64,000 bases of DNA from Neckera pumila. Taxonomy: Eukaryota; Streptophyta; Bryopsida; Hypnales; Neckeraceae. The stretch is taken from the NCBI GenBank assembly GCA_963969595.1, contig OZ018414.1, positions 20,505,660-20,569,659 on the forward strand. The letters run 5' to 3'. Positions 1-13,248 of this stretch are shown here, in pieces (within the stretch, counting starts at the first letter, position 1; the number at the start of each line of letters is the position of its first letter). Below the pieces are notes generated by a model that saw only the letters and a program-made list of their open reading frames with translations, did not search any database and was not told the DNA's origin. Position numbers and translations under genes: made by a program.

Positions 1-650
1 TGGGGTTAAACACGTCAGTTTTGTGAAAAAGCAGGATGAGTTCAGAAAGTTGTGCACAGTTGGGACAAAACTGGGTGTAAAACTGAATTTTGCATCAAAA
101 TGGTACTTAAGAAGATTTGGACCCCACTTTTGAAGTTGTGTGTTGCAGGCTTCTTAAAAAAAGCCTGACGGTTCGGCTGGAGATGCCTTTCTATAGTCCA
201 CTTGTTTCCAAAATGTCTCGCTCAAATTGGTTTGGACTGTACAAAGAACTCTAATGTGATAAATATATGATGACAATAATTACATGGTCTAATCTAAACT
301 TGCATAAGGGAATTTGATCAAAATAAATGATTTATTCTAGCAAAAAGGAGAAAGTAGGGAATACCAAGCTATAGTGTGAAGGTATTGTTCTAAAAGTCCA
401 TACAAGTGGGTGTTATTGTATGAGAATGTTTGAAAAGCATTAATAAATGTTTACTACACGGATTTCAATATCCTAGCGTTTGAAGTGACTCAACAAAATT
501 TGCATCCTACCTAATTATTCCAATTGACTTTCAATCCCTTTTGGTAGAATTCTTTTGCATTAAAGACTTTAAGTTCTACCATAACAAATGTAACATTAGG
601 TACTTCATACACTAAGCTTCAAAGATAGTGAAGGAGTGGAACTTGTCCCA
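1..650. other. AT-rich sequence without a recognised feature
   Basis: No open frame with a recognisable product and no clear repeat end was seen. It ends directly at the TTAA boundary of the first F1 element. Confidence 0.5.
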
Positions 651-1558
651 TTAACCCCCAAAGACCCAAGGCTTTTTTTCTGCCAAAAAACATCCAAAAC
701 TGCCATTTTTATAGCAAAGAGTAAAAAAAATTAAAAAATGGTTTTTTTGCACATCTAACTGTAGGATCTTACACCTAACTAGTGTGAGAATGTGCAGAAA
801 AAATTTCAGAATTTTTAACCGCACAATTTGCAAGATATCTGCGTTTAAAGTGAAAAAAACAAATTTTTCAGCACATTGCGGGACTATGTTGAACATTTTT
901 AACTTAAATGTTTTTGCACTACAAAGTTTTGAGCTTTAAATTTTTTATAGTGGAAAATTGAGTTGAGAGTCTAGGGAGAAAAAAGGAAATCCAAAAAATC
1001 TTAATTTTCATTATTAAAAAATTGTTCTGTAGAAGTAGGTACAAGATAGAAGGAAATCTAAAATATTAATATCTTTTATATATAATTAAAAAGCACTAAC
1101 TTCAATGGTGAAATTGTTCTAGCAAAAAAACTAAAGCTTTTGGATTTTTTTTTTAATTGTAAAAATTGCATTAAAAAATGAATCGAATAAGTTATTTTTT
1201 TCAGAAAGATGCTCTAAGTGCCCGAAAAACAAGATTGTCCATAATTTTATTCTTAAAAAATCCAAATGAAATGAATCGAAGCTTTCTAAATAGACCAAAA
1301 TATAATCTATAAGAAAAAAAAAAAAAAAAAAAAGATTTGCAAAAAAAAACTTGTTGCCTCCAGAAGGCTGTTTTGAGCTTATTTGGACATACCTTTATTT
1401 CCCTGGCTCCAATTGAAAAAAAATATACTCTTACAAAGTTTAGTAGTTTTTCTATCTTCAAAAAAAGTTTCAAAAAATCACGACAAGAACTCAACCCATA
1501 GGTACCTATCCAAAATCCCATTTGTCCCCCAAAGGGACAATGGGCTTTTAGGGGTTAA
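651..1558 (+). mobile_element. F1 TTAA-bounded MITE, complete copy (908 bp)
   Basis: The element begins TTAACCCCCAAAGACCCAAG and ends CCTTTTAGGGGTTAA in reverse symmetry, so TTAA sits at both borders. The subterminal segment (about 700-860) is shared with the copies at 8854 and 47548. The right end carries a GTCCC/GGGAC palindrome at 1522-1540. No transposase frame is present, so this is a non-autonomous copy. TTAA borders followed by CCC are the hallmark of piggyBac-type elements; that family assignment is inference from the ends. Confidence 0.8.
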
Positions 1559-1883
1559 ATCTTGCGATGCCTACATGTTGGGAAGATCGACAACACATTC
1601 TGTTTTTTGCAAGCAAACAAATGGGATAAACTATATATATAATTTTCAATAAACAAAAATTTCCTAGTTGGATGAAAATATTTTTATATTTTCTACTAAG
1701 GAAAAGTAAAATTAAACAGTTGACGTAAAATTGAATTTAAAAGGCCAATGTAGGCAATGCAATCTAAAAGACATTTGGAAAATATTGAAATAAAAGGTCC
1801 AAGTTGTTTCCATCATGTTCTTTCGGTTGTTCCCAAATTTGATCCCAAATTGTTTCATTTGGAATTCTTGATCTTTGTTTCCA
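1559..1883. other. AT-rich spacer
   Basis: No gene or repeat end was recognised between the F1 copy and the F3 repeat. Confidence 0.4.
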
Positions 1884-2574
<691 letters not shown>

Positions 2575-4279
2575 ATCCAAACTTAAGGTATGGATTCCTT
2601 CTTTCTTTCAATTTTATAAACTTTCTTTTCTTCCTTTTCCTTACATTAGTAACCTCTGACCTCTTAGCAACTAATTTCCTCATGGCTTTTTGATGCTATC
2701 ATTGCTTCATTCATATTGGCATATATCCAACTTAGTACATAATCTTGAACCCTTTGTTTTGCATCCTTGAAAGTTAAGGAATATAATTATCTTCAACACG
2801 GCCTTGTTTTCCATTTTGAAGAAAAAATATTGAATTTTTTGATCGTTAATTTGGTTTCTATAAAAATTAAATCCTACCAAACTCTTAGAAAATCACAAAA
2901 TTACAATTTTTTTTTAAATCTTGCCAAAATTGAAACAGGAGCCTACTAAACTCCTATTTGTCCTCCAATGGGATAATGGTCATTTAGTGATTGAATATGA
3001 CAATGTTGTCAAACACAATAAACTCAATAAAGAACAAAAAATATATACAAGCAAAGACATGTGTCCAAAAAGGAACTTTCAACCTTTAGTTCTCCTCACT
3101 TTGACAAGAAATATGAAGGTTAGTGAAAGATGGAAATTAGTGACCATTAAATTGAAGATTTAAATTGAATTTAGCATACATTAGGATATGTTTCAAGGGA
3201 GTTGTTTTTGGAATATACCTTGAATAGTTCTTATTTATAAATCATAGGTCAAGTAAATATTTGATTGCAAATATATTAAAGATTTATATGGCACTTTCCT
3301 ATTATTGATTTTTTAATAAGAAGCTCTCTTTAAAAAGTCACAAAAACTACATCTATCTATCTATATTTTCATGACATGTTTTACCTTGTATTTTTTTATT
3401 CTAGGATTTGTAATTCTAGGAACCATGTACATATATAATCCTTTGCATATTCTCTAAGATATAGACTGCTTAAATAGATTATAATAGGAATCTCCACCTT
3501 TAGAGGAAGCGGAAGATGGTCAAAATAGATCATTCTTGACTTAATTTTAGCGTTAGATATATAAATATAAGTGAATTAAATATTTTTTGTAAAAAAGATT
3601 CAAAATTCCAAACTCAAAGATTATAAAACTTGCAAATTTTCTTGATAGAAATGGGAGACATCTTATTCAATCAAAATAATAACATTGAAGATTATATATT
3701 GAAGAATCAAGTTTGATTTTATTGAAATGGTGAGAAACTTGAAGTGAAAAATTTAGATCTATAGATCAAACAAACTTATTTTTTGGCACATTGCACTTGC
3801 CATAAGTTTATCTACATGGGATAATTTTATCTACATGGTTGTTCTTTATAGCTTTACCATGAAGGCTAAATAACTTGAAGTTATAACTAATTATATGAAA
3901 AAATTTCATCCTAGGTACTTTTGAATTTGAATTTTTGGGTTGTTGAAAAGATATTGAAAATTTCATTCATTCATTTAAATATTAAATTTTTTTTTTCCTA
4001 TATCTCCCTCTAAAAAAACTATACTATATTTTTTTTGAAATTCTATAGATTTGGAAACAAGTAGCTACTCTAAAGAAGACACTGTCTTTTGTAGCATGTT
4101 GGAACATTCTTATCACTTTTTGAGTAACAACTTTCTTCATCTTCCTCACATTTTTTGTAAATGGACGTCTTGTTTTTGTAAACGTATACAATAGTACAAA
4201 TACACCATGGACTGTTGAAATGGTTTTGTATCCAATCTAAGTTAAAGCTAATACAAATTGTGTTGAGACTAATATTGAA
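2575..4279. other. AT-rich sequence with a decayed F1 right end
   Basis: Only one structure was recognised. About 2780-2994 resembles an F1 right end: TTTGTCCTCCAATGGGATAA is followed by GGTCATTTAGTGATTGA, with the border mutated to TTGA. The left half of that element is missing. Nothing else was recognised. Confidence 0.4.
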
Positions 4280-5064
4280 TTAACCCCTAAAGGTCAGAGA
4301 CTATGTTTTCACCAAAAACACTCCAAAACTGCCATTTCTAGTACAGGTACCAAATTTTAGAAAAAAAACATTTTTGGACACATGTAACCATAGGATCTTG
4401 TAGTAAACTTGTTTGAGAGTACATAGAAAAAATTTCAAAACTTTCCACCTTGTAGATTGCAAGATATTAGCATTTGAATTGACAAAAAAAAAATTTGGAC
4501 CCTACAAAAAATCGGGTAGCTGCACTTCACAAGGTCACATTTAAATGAAAAAATGTCCAAAATGGTGGTTACTCCTTGAATTCATTCTTCAAATCAATTT
4601 GTGTCTACATGCTTGAAAATTTTCAGATCATTTGGAATTGTACAACATATGGGAAAAAAATAGGTTGTAGAAAGAAGTAGAGAATGATTCAAAACACTAA
4701 ATTGTTAAGAATTTAATTATGGAATTGAAAAATGTCAATTCCAATGGTTGTAATGTTGCAATAAACAATATACATCCTATGCTTTTATTTTTTTCAAAAA
4801 ATATTAAAAATGGAGTTAATTAAAGGACTTCAAAGTTTCTTTTGAAGTAGGAAATCCATAACTGCCCACAAACTATAACACCTCATAATTTTCATCTCAA
4901 AATGGAATAATTCAACATTGTACGCGTATATATAAATCTAAAGAACCAATTTCAAATTTTTATTCTTTTTTCTTTGAAAATTTTGCTATGTTGCCAAAAA
5001 AAATAGTAAACTACCCAAAATCGCTATGTTGCCAAAAAACATTGTTTGGTCCTTTAGGGGTTAA
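4280..5064 (+). mobile_element. F1 TTAA-bounded MITE, complete copy (785 bp)
   Basis: It begins TTAACCCCTAAAGGTCAG and ends GGTCCTTTAGGGGTTAA. The left subterminal half resembles the 651 copy. The right end instead matches the 26639 element (CTACCCAAAATCGCTATG, then TTGCCAAAAAAC). It therefore represents a second subfamily, also found in reverse at 15778 and 28264. No protein is encoded. Confidence 0.8.
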
Positions 5065-5812
5065 AACAAAAACATTTAAGCCCATTGTAGATTTATATTA
5101 GTGATGTTTCTTTTTCATTGAAATCAAAACCAATAGATCTTTTAAAATACACACAACTAGAATTGTCATAACAAACATTAGAACATAGTTTTTACTATTG
5201 AACTGCCTTGATTTTGGTTGGATCAATTGAAGAAGGACTTAAGATTCTCTTAGCTTTTATTCTTTTGTCATTGTATGAATAAACTATGAAATTTTAAAAT
5301 ATTAATAGAAGGTGTACGCTAAATTGTACCTAACTTTCATGTAAGAAGGTTTACATTCTAGGCAAGAATCTATATGTAATAGGTTTAGGAACAGGGTTAA
5401 AATTAGATACAAGGTATGTGCATGCACCCATAATTAAGACTTCATTAATGCAATACCTACATTCAAACCAAAAAACTAGTGAGATCTGTAGATATTGATT
5501 TATAAGATGTATACAATCACAACATGAGAGTTTGAGAGAGTCTAGTGTTGAAATTTGGTACACATACAAACAATTCTTTGAAATTTTATAACTTCTCCAT
5601 ACAATATTCAAATAATGCATATTCATTTTCCACTAAAAATCAGTGAAAATATATTATATATGCTTTATAAGAATTCATATGTTTAGTTGCTAGTACTTTA
5701 GATTATGGATGCAATCACCTTAAGTAACCGAAGTCCAAAAAGCGACCCTTTACTAGGTGAATCAGAAGTAACGTTAGTTGATGTAGTAGATGAATTTTTA
5801 GTAAAAGGAAAA

Positions 5813-5856
<44 letters not shown>

Positions 5857-6817
5857 GGTAAATATAAGAAATTGCATAATCTTTGGAATGCTAAATACTT
5901 AGTTATAATTTTTTTGAAAGTAAAAGCTAATAGATTGTTGTTTTAGTTCATACGTGGTGTAGTAATAATATGGCTAGGAATATGACATAGTTCAATAAAT
6001 GGGCCATGATGCAACCTTTTTTTTATGGCAAAATTTTGCCAACACTGTAGCAGCAAGTCCCTCTAGTTCTACTCTCATCATCTCTAATAGGCTTCCTTGT
6101 CTTCTTCCTACAAAAAAATGTTGCCATAATGTAGTCTAAAAGCAATCATCTTGAGTTTAATTTGCATACAATATAGGTTAGAAAGTGTCCGTCACTAATT
6201 GAAAACAAAACATTCATTACCATATTTTTGCTAATTGAAAACATAATATTCATGACTTTTTAGTTTCTTATATTTTATCTTGTGTGTTACATTATCCTTT
6301 ATTTTTTTCATCCATTTCAAGGTTGAATTTTGTCCTATAAATTTCTAATCTGTTTAACTATGTAGAGACAAATATTGAACTTCCACATATCAATTCTTCA
6401 CTTCTATATTAACCATACAAGATCCTTTATTGGAGCAATTTGAAGAACATGGTCACTTTAACCCTTTAGAGCCTAAATCCTTCCTCAATTTTTAAATATT
6501 TTTGCTTATATCTTTATAATTACATATTATTTACTTCAATTTCATCACACTTTAGATGAATGAAGAGGTTTTATGTCAAAAAATCCCTTCAAACCTCTCC
6601 GTTCATTATTTAAATTTTGCACGTTAGATCTCTAAGTGGTAAATTCATATAATTAAAGTACTAGTATAAATAAATGCTTTAAAAACAAAACTTTAAAATA
6701 TTCAACACTCAATATTCAACACTCAATATTCAACATTCATCGAGAAGAATGAATTCAATAATTACCTCATGTTGTTTCAAAAGATATATATTCTTTGTGT
6801 TTAGTAGTGAAAAAACA
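5065..6817. other. AT-rich sequence with simple repeats
   Basis: No gene was recognised. A TA dinucleotide run spans about 5815-5855, and a 14-bp unit (CAACACTCAATATT) is repeated about three times at 6697-6738. Confidence 0.5.
5815..5855. repeat. (TA)n microsatellite
   Basis: About 40 bp of uninterrupted TA dinucleotides. Confidence 0.95.
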
Positions 6818-7350
6818 AACTCTTTATGTACATATGGGGTAGTAGGAGGTAAAGCAATCTATATGGGACATGTAAATTAGAATTAGTAGGAACTCAACCA
6901 TTCTTAGTTAAATCAAAAGTATAAATTGTATTTGAAATACAATTTCAGACCCTTTTTTAGACATAGTAGAAAAGCTTTTTTTCAGAGAGCTTTGAACCTA
7001 ATTGTTTTGGGAAAATCAAGTGAAATTTCATTTTTAAAAATTTGTTTGAGATTTTGAGCCTCCAATCAAAAGTTATGGACAAATTTTATAGAAAAGTTGG
7101 AAGGGACTTTGATATTTTCACACGTCCTCTCTAAACTTTTTCTATAAATTTTGATTAAAGGCTTAGAATCTTAAACAAATTTTTGGAGATGAAAATTAGC
7201 TTGATTTTCCAACTTATCATGGTTCAAAATATTTTGTAAAAAGCTTTTCTACTATGTCTAAATGAGGTTTGAAATTCTGCTTCAAACACAAAATTTCTAA
7301 GTTTTGACAATGAGCAGTCAAGCTCTCATCTTCAAATTATCCCATACCCT
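6818..7350. mobile_element. Fold-back element, copy 1 (about 530 bp)
   Basis: Two long arms face each other around about 7100. The left arm runs from TCTTTATGTACATATGGGG and contains ATCAAAAGTTATGGAC; the right arm repeats the same blocks in reverse and fades near TTCAAATTATCCCATA. The arms match those of 49768-50357, which is better preserved. No protein is encoded. Confidence 0.65.
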
Positions 7351-8853
7351 TTGAGGATCATGATGGACAATGAATGTCATTATAGAAATCACTTCTCCAT
7401 CCTTCATTCCCACAAGTGCCAATAAAACACTTCTTTCATTCTGCCATAAAAAAATTCTTGATGACGGAGGGTCAAATGACAATGGTATTTGATTCAATGG
7501 ACTCTATGGATTTCTGGCAAACCATCTTTATATTTATTTGTAGAGTTCTATGAGTGTTCTTAGAATTAGCAAAAAAAGTATTCTACACCGTAGATGTTCG
7601 GTCGCATAGATCTATAGTAGTGCAATGAGCTGAATGTGGAGACCATTTTGCCCTCGCATTTTACCAATGGTGAAAACACATGAATGTTTTATTTGCCACC
7701 CATGATAAAATTCACAAATTTTGAGTTCAAATTTGCAATTAGAGGTCTAAAATTAGCTAGCAAAGATGTTGAAAATAGATTATCAAGCACAAAATAGATT
7801 TTTTTTTTTACACTCACCTTTGACTGGAACCCCCACATTCCGCTCGTTGCACTAAGTGTATGGATGAATTTCGTAGATGAGGACTCAAGAGAAGGGAAGG
7901 TGACCTCTCTAAAGGCTGCTAAATGTTATGAAAGGATTGCAGCTCCCTTCTAAAGTGGTAAAATGTCGATCAATTATAGCATGCATTTAATCCTAAACCC
8001 CAAAATGATCCTGAGAACAAAATGTATCCTCAATCAATTTTTGAAGTTAAATAAAACCTTACCAAATTATCATTTATATTAGTTTATATTTTTGAAAAAA
8101 TCTTTTTGAAGTTTAGTTTTAGCTTCAAAAATCTGATTTTGAAAATGATTGATTTTGAATTTTCTATTCAAGATTTTGTGCACGGGTGTCCATTGCAATC
8201 TTGACTTTCTGTAGTGTTAAAAGCTTTTGGGAATGAGCCTCAAATGCACTAGATCTTTGAAAAAAAATCAAATTAGAAATTCGTTTAAAAAAATTGTAGA
8301 ATAGACTTTGAGAAGTCATAAATTAATTGGAGTTATGCATGTTAGGCCCTTTAACCTCATATTTTTTTGGTGACCAACTTTTTAGATTTGACATGTGAAA
8401 AGAGGATTAAAAGACTTCAAATCACTTTCATAGTTTTAACATCCTCATGATCAAACATTATCATCTTTCAATTTGTAAGATAAATTGTTGTATTTTCTTT
8501 TCTAATGTGATTTCTAACATATCTACTTTCATTTTATACAATTACAATTCAAAAAGACCTGATACAATTTATAAACAATTTGGCTTTTTGTTAAATTTAG
8601 AGCACATTTCTAAAAGCTCAAGAAATTCCAGGGTCATTTTGGGAAAAAGGACATACTAGTGACCATTGGAACCATCCCTTTAGTTACCTTGTGAATCATT
8701 GACTTAAAAAATTGCAAAAGCACTCATTGGAAGTCAACCTGTTCTAAAAAACCTCTCCTTTTCACAACAACATTTTAAGGATGAATAGTTGCACTTCTAT
8801 CCTACTAAAAGGATTCTCTATCATCCATTAGACAAAAATGTCCTTGCTGACAT
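7351..8853. other. AT-rich sequence without a recognised feature
   Basis: Only short chance frames were seen, and no motif or repeat end was recognised. Confidence 0.45.
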
Positions 8854-9789
8854 TTAACCCCTAAAGGACCAAGGCCTTTTTTCTGCCAAAAAAGTCTCAA
8901 AATTGCCATTTCTAGAGCAAAGAGTAAAAAAATTATAATTTAAAAATTGTTTATTTTGCACATCTAACCATAGGATCTTATACCTAATTAGTATAGGAAT
9001 GTGTGGAAAAAATTTTAAAATTTTTGACTGCACAGATTGCAAGATATCTGCGTTTAAAGTGGAAAAAACAGGATTTTCATCACATTGCGGGATTAGATTT
9101 TTAGACTTTGAACATTTTTAACTTAATTTTTTTGCACTACAGAGTTTTGAGCTTTAAATCTTTCTAGTGGAGAATTGAGTTGAGAGTCTAGGAGAAAAAA
9201 AGAAATTCAAAAAAACTTAATTTTCATTTAAAAAAAATTTGTTAAGTAGAAGTAGGTACAAGATAGAAGGAAAATCTAAAATATTAATATCTTTTAGATG
9301 GAATTAATATGCAGTAATCCCAATGGTAAGATTGTTTTAGCCCAAAAACTAAACCATGTGGAACTTTTTTTTTGAAAAATTGCAAAAACTGCATTCCAAA
9401 ATGAATCCTACAAGTTGTTTTTTTCAAGAAGATGCTCTAATTGCCCGAAAAACAAGATTGTCCATAACTTTCTCATAAAAAATCAAAATGAAATGAATCA
9501 ATGCTTTCCAAATAGACAAAATATAATGAATAAGGAAAAAAAAAAAAAAAATTTTAAATTAAATTTTTTGCAAATTTTTTTTGCGGCCCCTTCTCCCCTG
9601 TTTTGAGCTTATTTGGGCATAAATTTTGTTCCTAGGCACCAATTGAGAAGAATTTACATTCCCACAAAGCTTATCAGTTTTTCTATCTCCAAAAAAAGTT
9701 TCAAAAAATCACGACAAAAATGCAACCCGTAGGTACCTACCCAAAATCCCATTTGTCCCCCGAAGGGACAATGGTCCTTTAGGGGTTAA
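8854..9789 (+). mobile_element. F1 TTAA-bounded MITE, complete copy (936 bp)
   Basis: The best reference copy: it begins TTAACCCCTAAAGGACCAAG and ends GGTCCTTTAGGGGTTAA, so the first 17 or so bases of the two ends pair almost perfectly. It is similar along its length to 651-1558 and 47548-48460. The right-end palindrome TTTGTCCCC/GGGACAA is at 9753-9771. It is non-coding. Confidence 0.85.
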
Positions 9790-10104
9790 GCTAGGAGGCT
9801 CAAACTCCGATCGAGCATTAAAAGCAAACATGACTTAGAGGTACATTTTGCTTTCTTCAATGTATGAACTATGCACATTTCAGGAGGTGGTCGCTTTTGA
9901 TGACCACAAATGACCACTTTTTTCCAACTTCAAAAATTTGTAACCAATTCCACGAAGGTCCAAAAATTTGAAGGACTTGGGTTAGATGTCACTTTCCACT
10001 TGTCTTCCAAGGAAACTTTACTGAAAAATATTTCAAAATGTTTTACGTCCCCAAAATTTAGTTCAGCGCTTAGATGGTTGCTTTATGGACCTCCTACCTT
10101 AAGG
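9790..10104 (+). repeat. Dispersed repeat shared with 29810-29985
   Basis: The block with AGAGGTACATTTTGCTTTC and AGGAGGTGGTCGCTTTTGA recurs in reverse orientation at 29810-29985 with moderate divergence. The 66-codon frame at 9910-10110 has no recognisable product. Class is unknown. Confidence 0.5.
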
Positions 10105-10388
10105 CATTAGGAAAAATTTCAGCCCTCTGGAAGGCCGCGTGTTTGGCACCTGTCCAGTGCAATTATGGAAAAAAAACAAAATAAAAAATAATTTTTTAAT
10201 ATTTAAAAATTGGATGCTAATGTGGCATGTCAGATTTTTGTTTTTTTAATATTTTTTAATTTAAATTTTTTAATACTTTTTTTTCAAAAAAAAATGTTTT
10301 TTTAAGAAAAAATAATTTTTATTCATTCTGAAATTGCAGCAAATCAATTCCTTAGCGGCCCTTTGGAAGGCTGAAGTTTTTCCTAATG
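10105..10388. mobile_element. CATTAG-ended MITE related to F2 (284 bp)
   Basis: Left end CATTAGGAAAAATTTCAGCC pairs with the right end read in reverse, CATTAGGAAAAACTTCAGCC, and the match continues into a GGAAGGCCGC / CAAAGGGCCGC block. The CATTAG...CTAATG termini are shared with F2, but the body differs. No target-site duplication is visible in the flanks. Confidence 0.7.
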
Positions 10389-10703
10389 GGCTAAATGTTT
10401 TCACATAAGTTCATGGCCTCAAGTATATAACATTATTAATTGGGGGCTTTTGTACCCTGACAGGCAAGGTATAATCCCCCTCTAGATGCCTGGGAGGGCA
10501 TTTAGTTATAATCCCAGGCACCCAGTTCGCTGGGGGAATGTAACTTCAATCTACGTGAGTGGGACACTTAACATGCATACTAAATGTGGGCCGGCCATCT
10601 TGGGAAAGTGAAAGTCAAGGGTTGGCACAGGCTTCATCAAGGTAAATTCCAACGCTGGGGAACTCCTGTTTTCGGGGGAGCAAAAGGGACCCCGCCAGCG
10701 TTG
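10389..10703. other. GC-richer repeat-like spacer
   Basis: It contains locally GC-rich segments (CCAGGCACCCAGTTCGCTGG and CCAACGCTGGGGAACTCC) loosely like the block near 57700. No gene was recognised. Confidence 0.35.
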
Positions 10704-13248
10704 GCTAACCCCTAAAGTCCTAAGGCATTTTCTGGCTAGAAACCACTGAAAACTGCCATTTCTGCTGCGTTCACCCAAAACCTTGGAAAAAACATTTTTT
10801 TCAAAAATGCAATTGTAAAATGTTGTACTTAACTTGACCGAGATCATGTGGTAAAAATTTCATCAAGTTTGACCATACAAATTGGGAGAAAATTGCATTC
10901 AAAGTTTGAGCAAAAGTTTTTTTGTGTACTGCCCTGAAATTTCAGATGACTTTGACCGCCATTTGTTGAAATTTTTTGCACTACAAATTTGATTTTAAAA
11001 ATCTACCATATTGTAGATCATATTAGGAACATATCCACCAATTTTCAAAAGATTTGGAGACTTACAACACTTCCAAAAAATCTTGCAATGCAACTATGTT
11101 ATGAAAAATGACAATACAATACTTTTTTTTGCAATGAGATTTTGTAGTTCATTCTTTCAAATCTAAAAATCCCAATGATAGATAGAAAGATGCATTCATT
11201 ATTCACAAGATCCTAAAAAAAAATTTGAAAAAAAACTTTACCTCCATTCTATGCAATTTCAAAGACCTATGGTATGAACAGAAAGGAAAATGCCATTGGG
11301 CAACTACCAAAAACGGGTCCATGATGTTCCTCGTAAAACCCAACATGTTCTCCATTGCGTTCACAACATTGGGAACGCAGGAGCTTCCCACCTTCACAGA
11401 AGGTCCTTCATCTACTTCAATCAATTGCCTTCTTTGTAGTTTTCCAATAAATGGCACCATACCATGCATGTAGACTTGGAGACCACATAAGAGTCATTGG
11501 AAGCATGAGGTACACTCCTAGGATGGGTAGAGAGTAGTGCTTGCACATAAAGCTTGCAAAAGAATATATTTAAAACTCTTTGAAAATTAGTACTTATTGC
11601 CAAAAAAAAATTCCTAAAATCATTGTAAATTCATAATGACAATCTTTTTTGTTTTGCATTTCATTTGAATTGTAAGTAGCCTTCACTGCAACATTGCTTG
11701 TGAATAAAAAATGGCCAAACACCAACATTGTAAAAAATGAATGTGTAATTGACATTTACTTGTTCAACATCATCTCAACAAAGATTTTCATGGTATTTTT
11801 GGAAGCATCTTTTTTGCCAACACATGAACTTATTGCCACGATTAGGGCAATATATTTTAGGTCTTGTCAATGGCAGTGAGCCATCATTGCAAACCATGCA
11901 AGGATTTTGGTTCTGGATAAATGCTGAATAGCATACTTGCCTACTGCAAGGTGCTTCTTTAGATGCTTCAGAGGATCTCGTGTCTTACATTTGTCTATAT
12001 AAATGATGTACATGTTCACGGTCGCTAGTATCGACAAGGAAAAAAAAAACCGGGTGCCACCACTTGTGGGACCAGGTTTGACATGTTTGACACAACAAAT
12101 ATCATCCCAAAATGTTCCCAAATAATGGCTTATGCAAGGGACTATTGCTTGGTTATACAATGTCATGTTCCCACAATAGAAAAATAAGAACTACGCTAGG
12201 GTATAACCTAGAACAAAAACAAATATGGAAAGCAAAATAGAATAAGTATTGGAAAAAAACATAAATAAGGGGAAAGGGAATGAAGTTGTGAATGGAGAAG
12301 AGTGATGAACAAAAAATGATTGTAGACATTCAATAAAAATTGATCAAGGACTCTGAGCAAAAGATTTAGAGAAGAAGAAAGGATAAAATGTGCTAGCAAA
12401 GAAACAATAAAATGGGGAAGGACAAGAAACAAAAACAAGAACAAAAAACTATAAAATACTTGATCAAGGGGAAGAACGGACACAATTCTTTGGCCTCGTC
12501 ACCTCTCTCCCCGAAGTCATTCTACGGGTGTATGTAAAGAGAATGTAAACCCTACTTTATGCTAGAAGAAATTATCTTGTATGCATCTCCTACTAAATTT
12601 GGGACCATTGACTGCAAATATGAATTCAAAATTTGCAAATTTTATCATGTGTGGCAAATTAAAAATTTCAACGTTTTTCCTTGGGAATGAGTGAGGGGTT
12701 CGTTCGTGAGGTAGGGAAAAAAAATAAGACAAGGCAAACACAGAGGGGATTAGAAAACAAAAATAGGAAAGCAAAATGAAACAAAAAGAAACAAAGAAAC
12801 AAAACAAAAACAAAAATATAAAATAAAAACAAAGAAACAGGGAGAGGACTTACCTGCCTTCTGCTGGGTTGAGGCCAAGGGCGCTCCCTTCCAGCAGCGC
12901 TCCCGCTCCCTACAGTAAGTTCTCCGCCCTGGATCCAGTGGTAGCCCGGTCTCAGACCTCACCCACTGCCCAAGAGCAAATTCGGGCTGACTCTCCAGGG
13001 ATTGACCCCGGCAAAGTCAAGGGAAAATTTGGCTGACCAGCCTACCCTTCGAGTTTGGTTTGGGCAAAAAAGTGCCATAACTTTTTCATCCGACATCGGA
13101 TTGGAATAAAAATCATATATCCACAAACCTCTCGGAAAACTACATGTCCTCAAAAAGTTTAAAAAAATCAGACTAAAAATTGAAGCCATAGATACCTACC
13201 CGAACTCCAAATTGTCTCCGGAGGGGACAATTGGACTTTAGGGTTTAA
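10704..13248. mobile_element. Long F1 member (about 2.5 kb), possible decayed autonomous copy
   Basis: The left end is CTAACCCCTAAAGTCCTAAG (TTAA mutated to CTAA). The right end is GGACTTTAGGGTTTAA, preceded by the family palindrome TTGTCTCCGGAGGGGACAA at 13212-13230. Both subterminal regions match shorter F1 copies. The interior holds purine-rich filler (12180-12850) and broken minus-strand frames at 11203-12166. One of these resembles the C-terminal part of piggyBac transposases; see the separate entry. This could be the parent type of the F1 MITEs, or a MITE that swallowed other DNA. Confidence 0.5.
11867..12166 (-). pseudogene. Possible piggyBac-like transposase C-terminal remnant
   Basis: This 99-codon minus-strand frame contains TRFFFSLSILATVNMYIIYI and then DKCKTRDPLKHLKKHL. 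In piggyBac transposases the end of the DDE domain commonly reads like [RW]xFFxLLDxAxVNxYIIY followed by a charged helix, and the resemblance is visible. The upstream catalytic Asp region is not recognisable; it would fall in the low-complexity part of the element. Broken frames at 11203-11603 on the same strand may be the continuation. The assignment rests on one short motif plus the TTAA ends and is uncertain. Confidence 0.3.
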
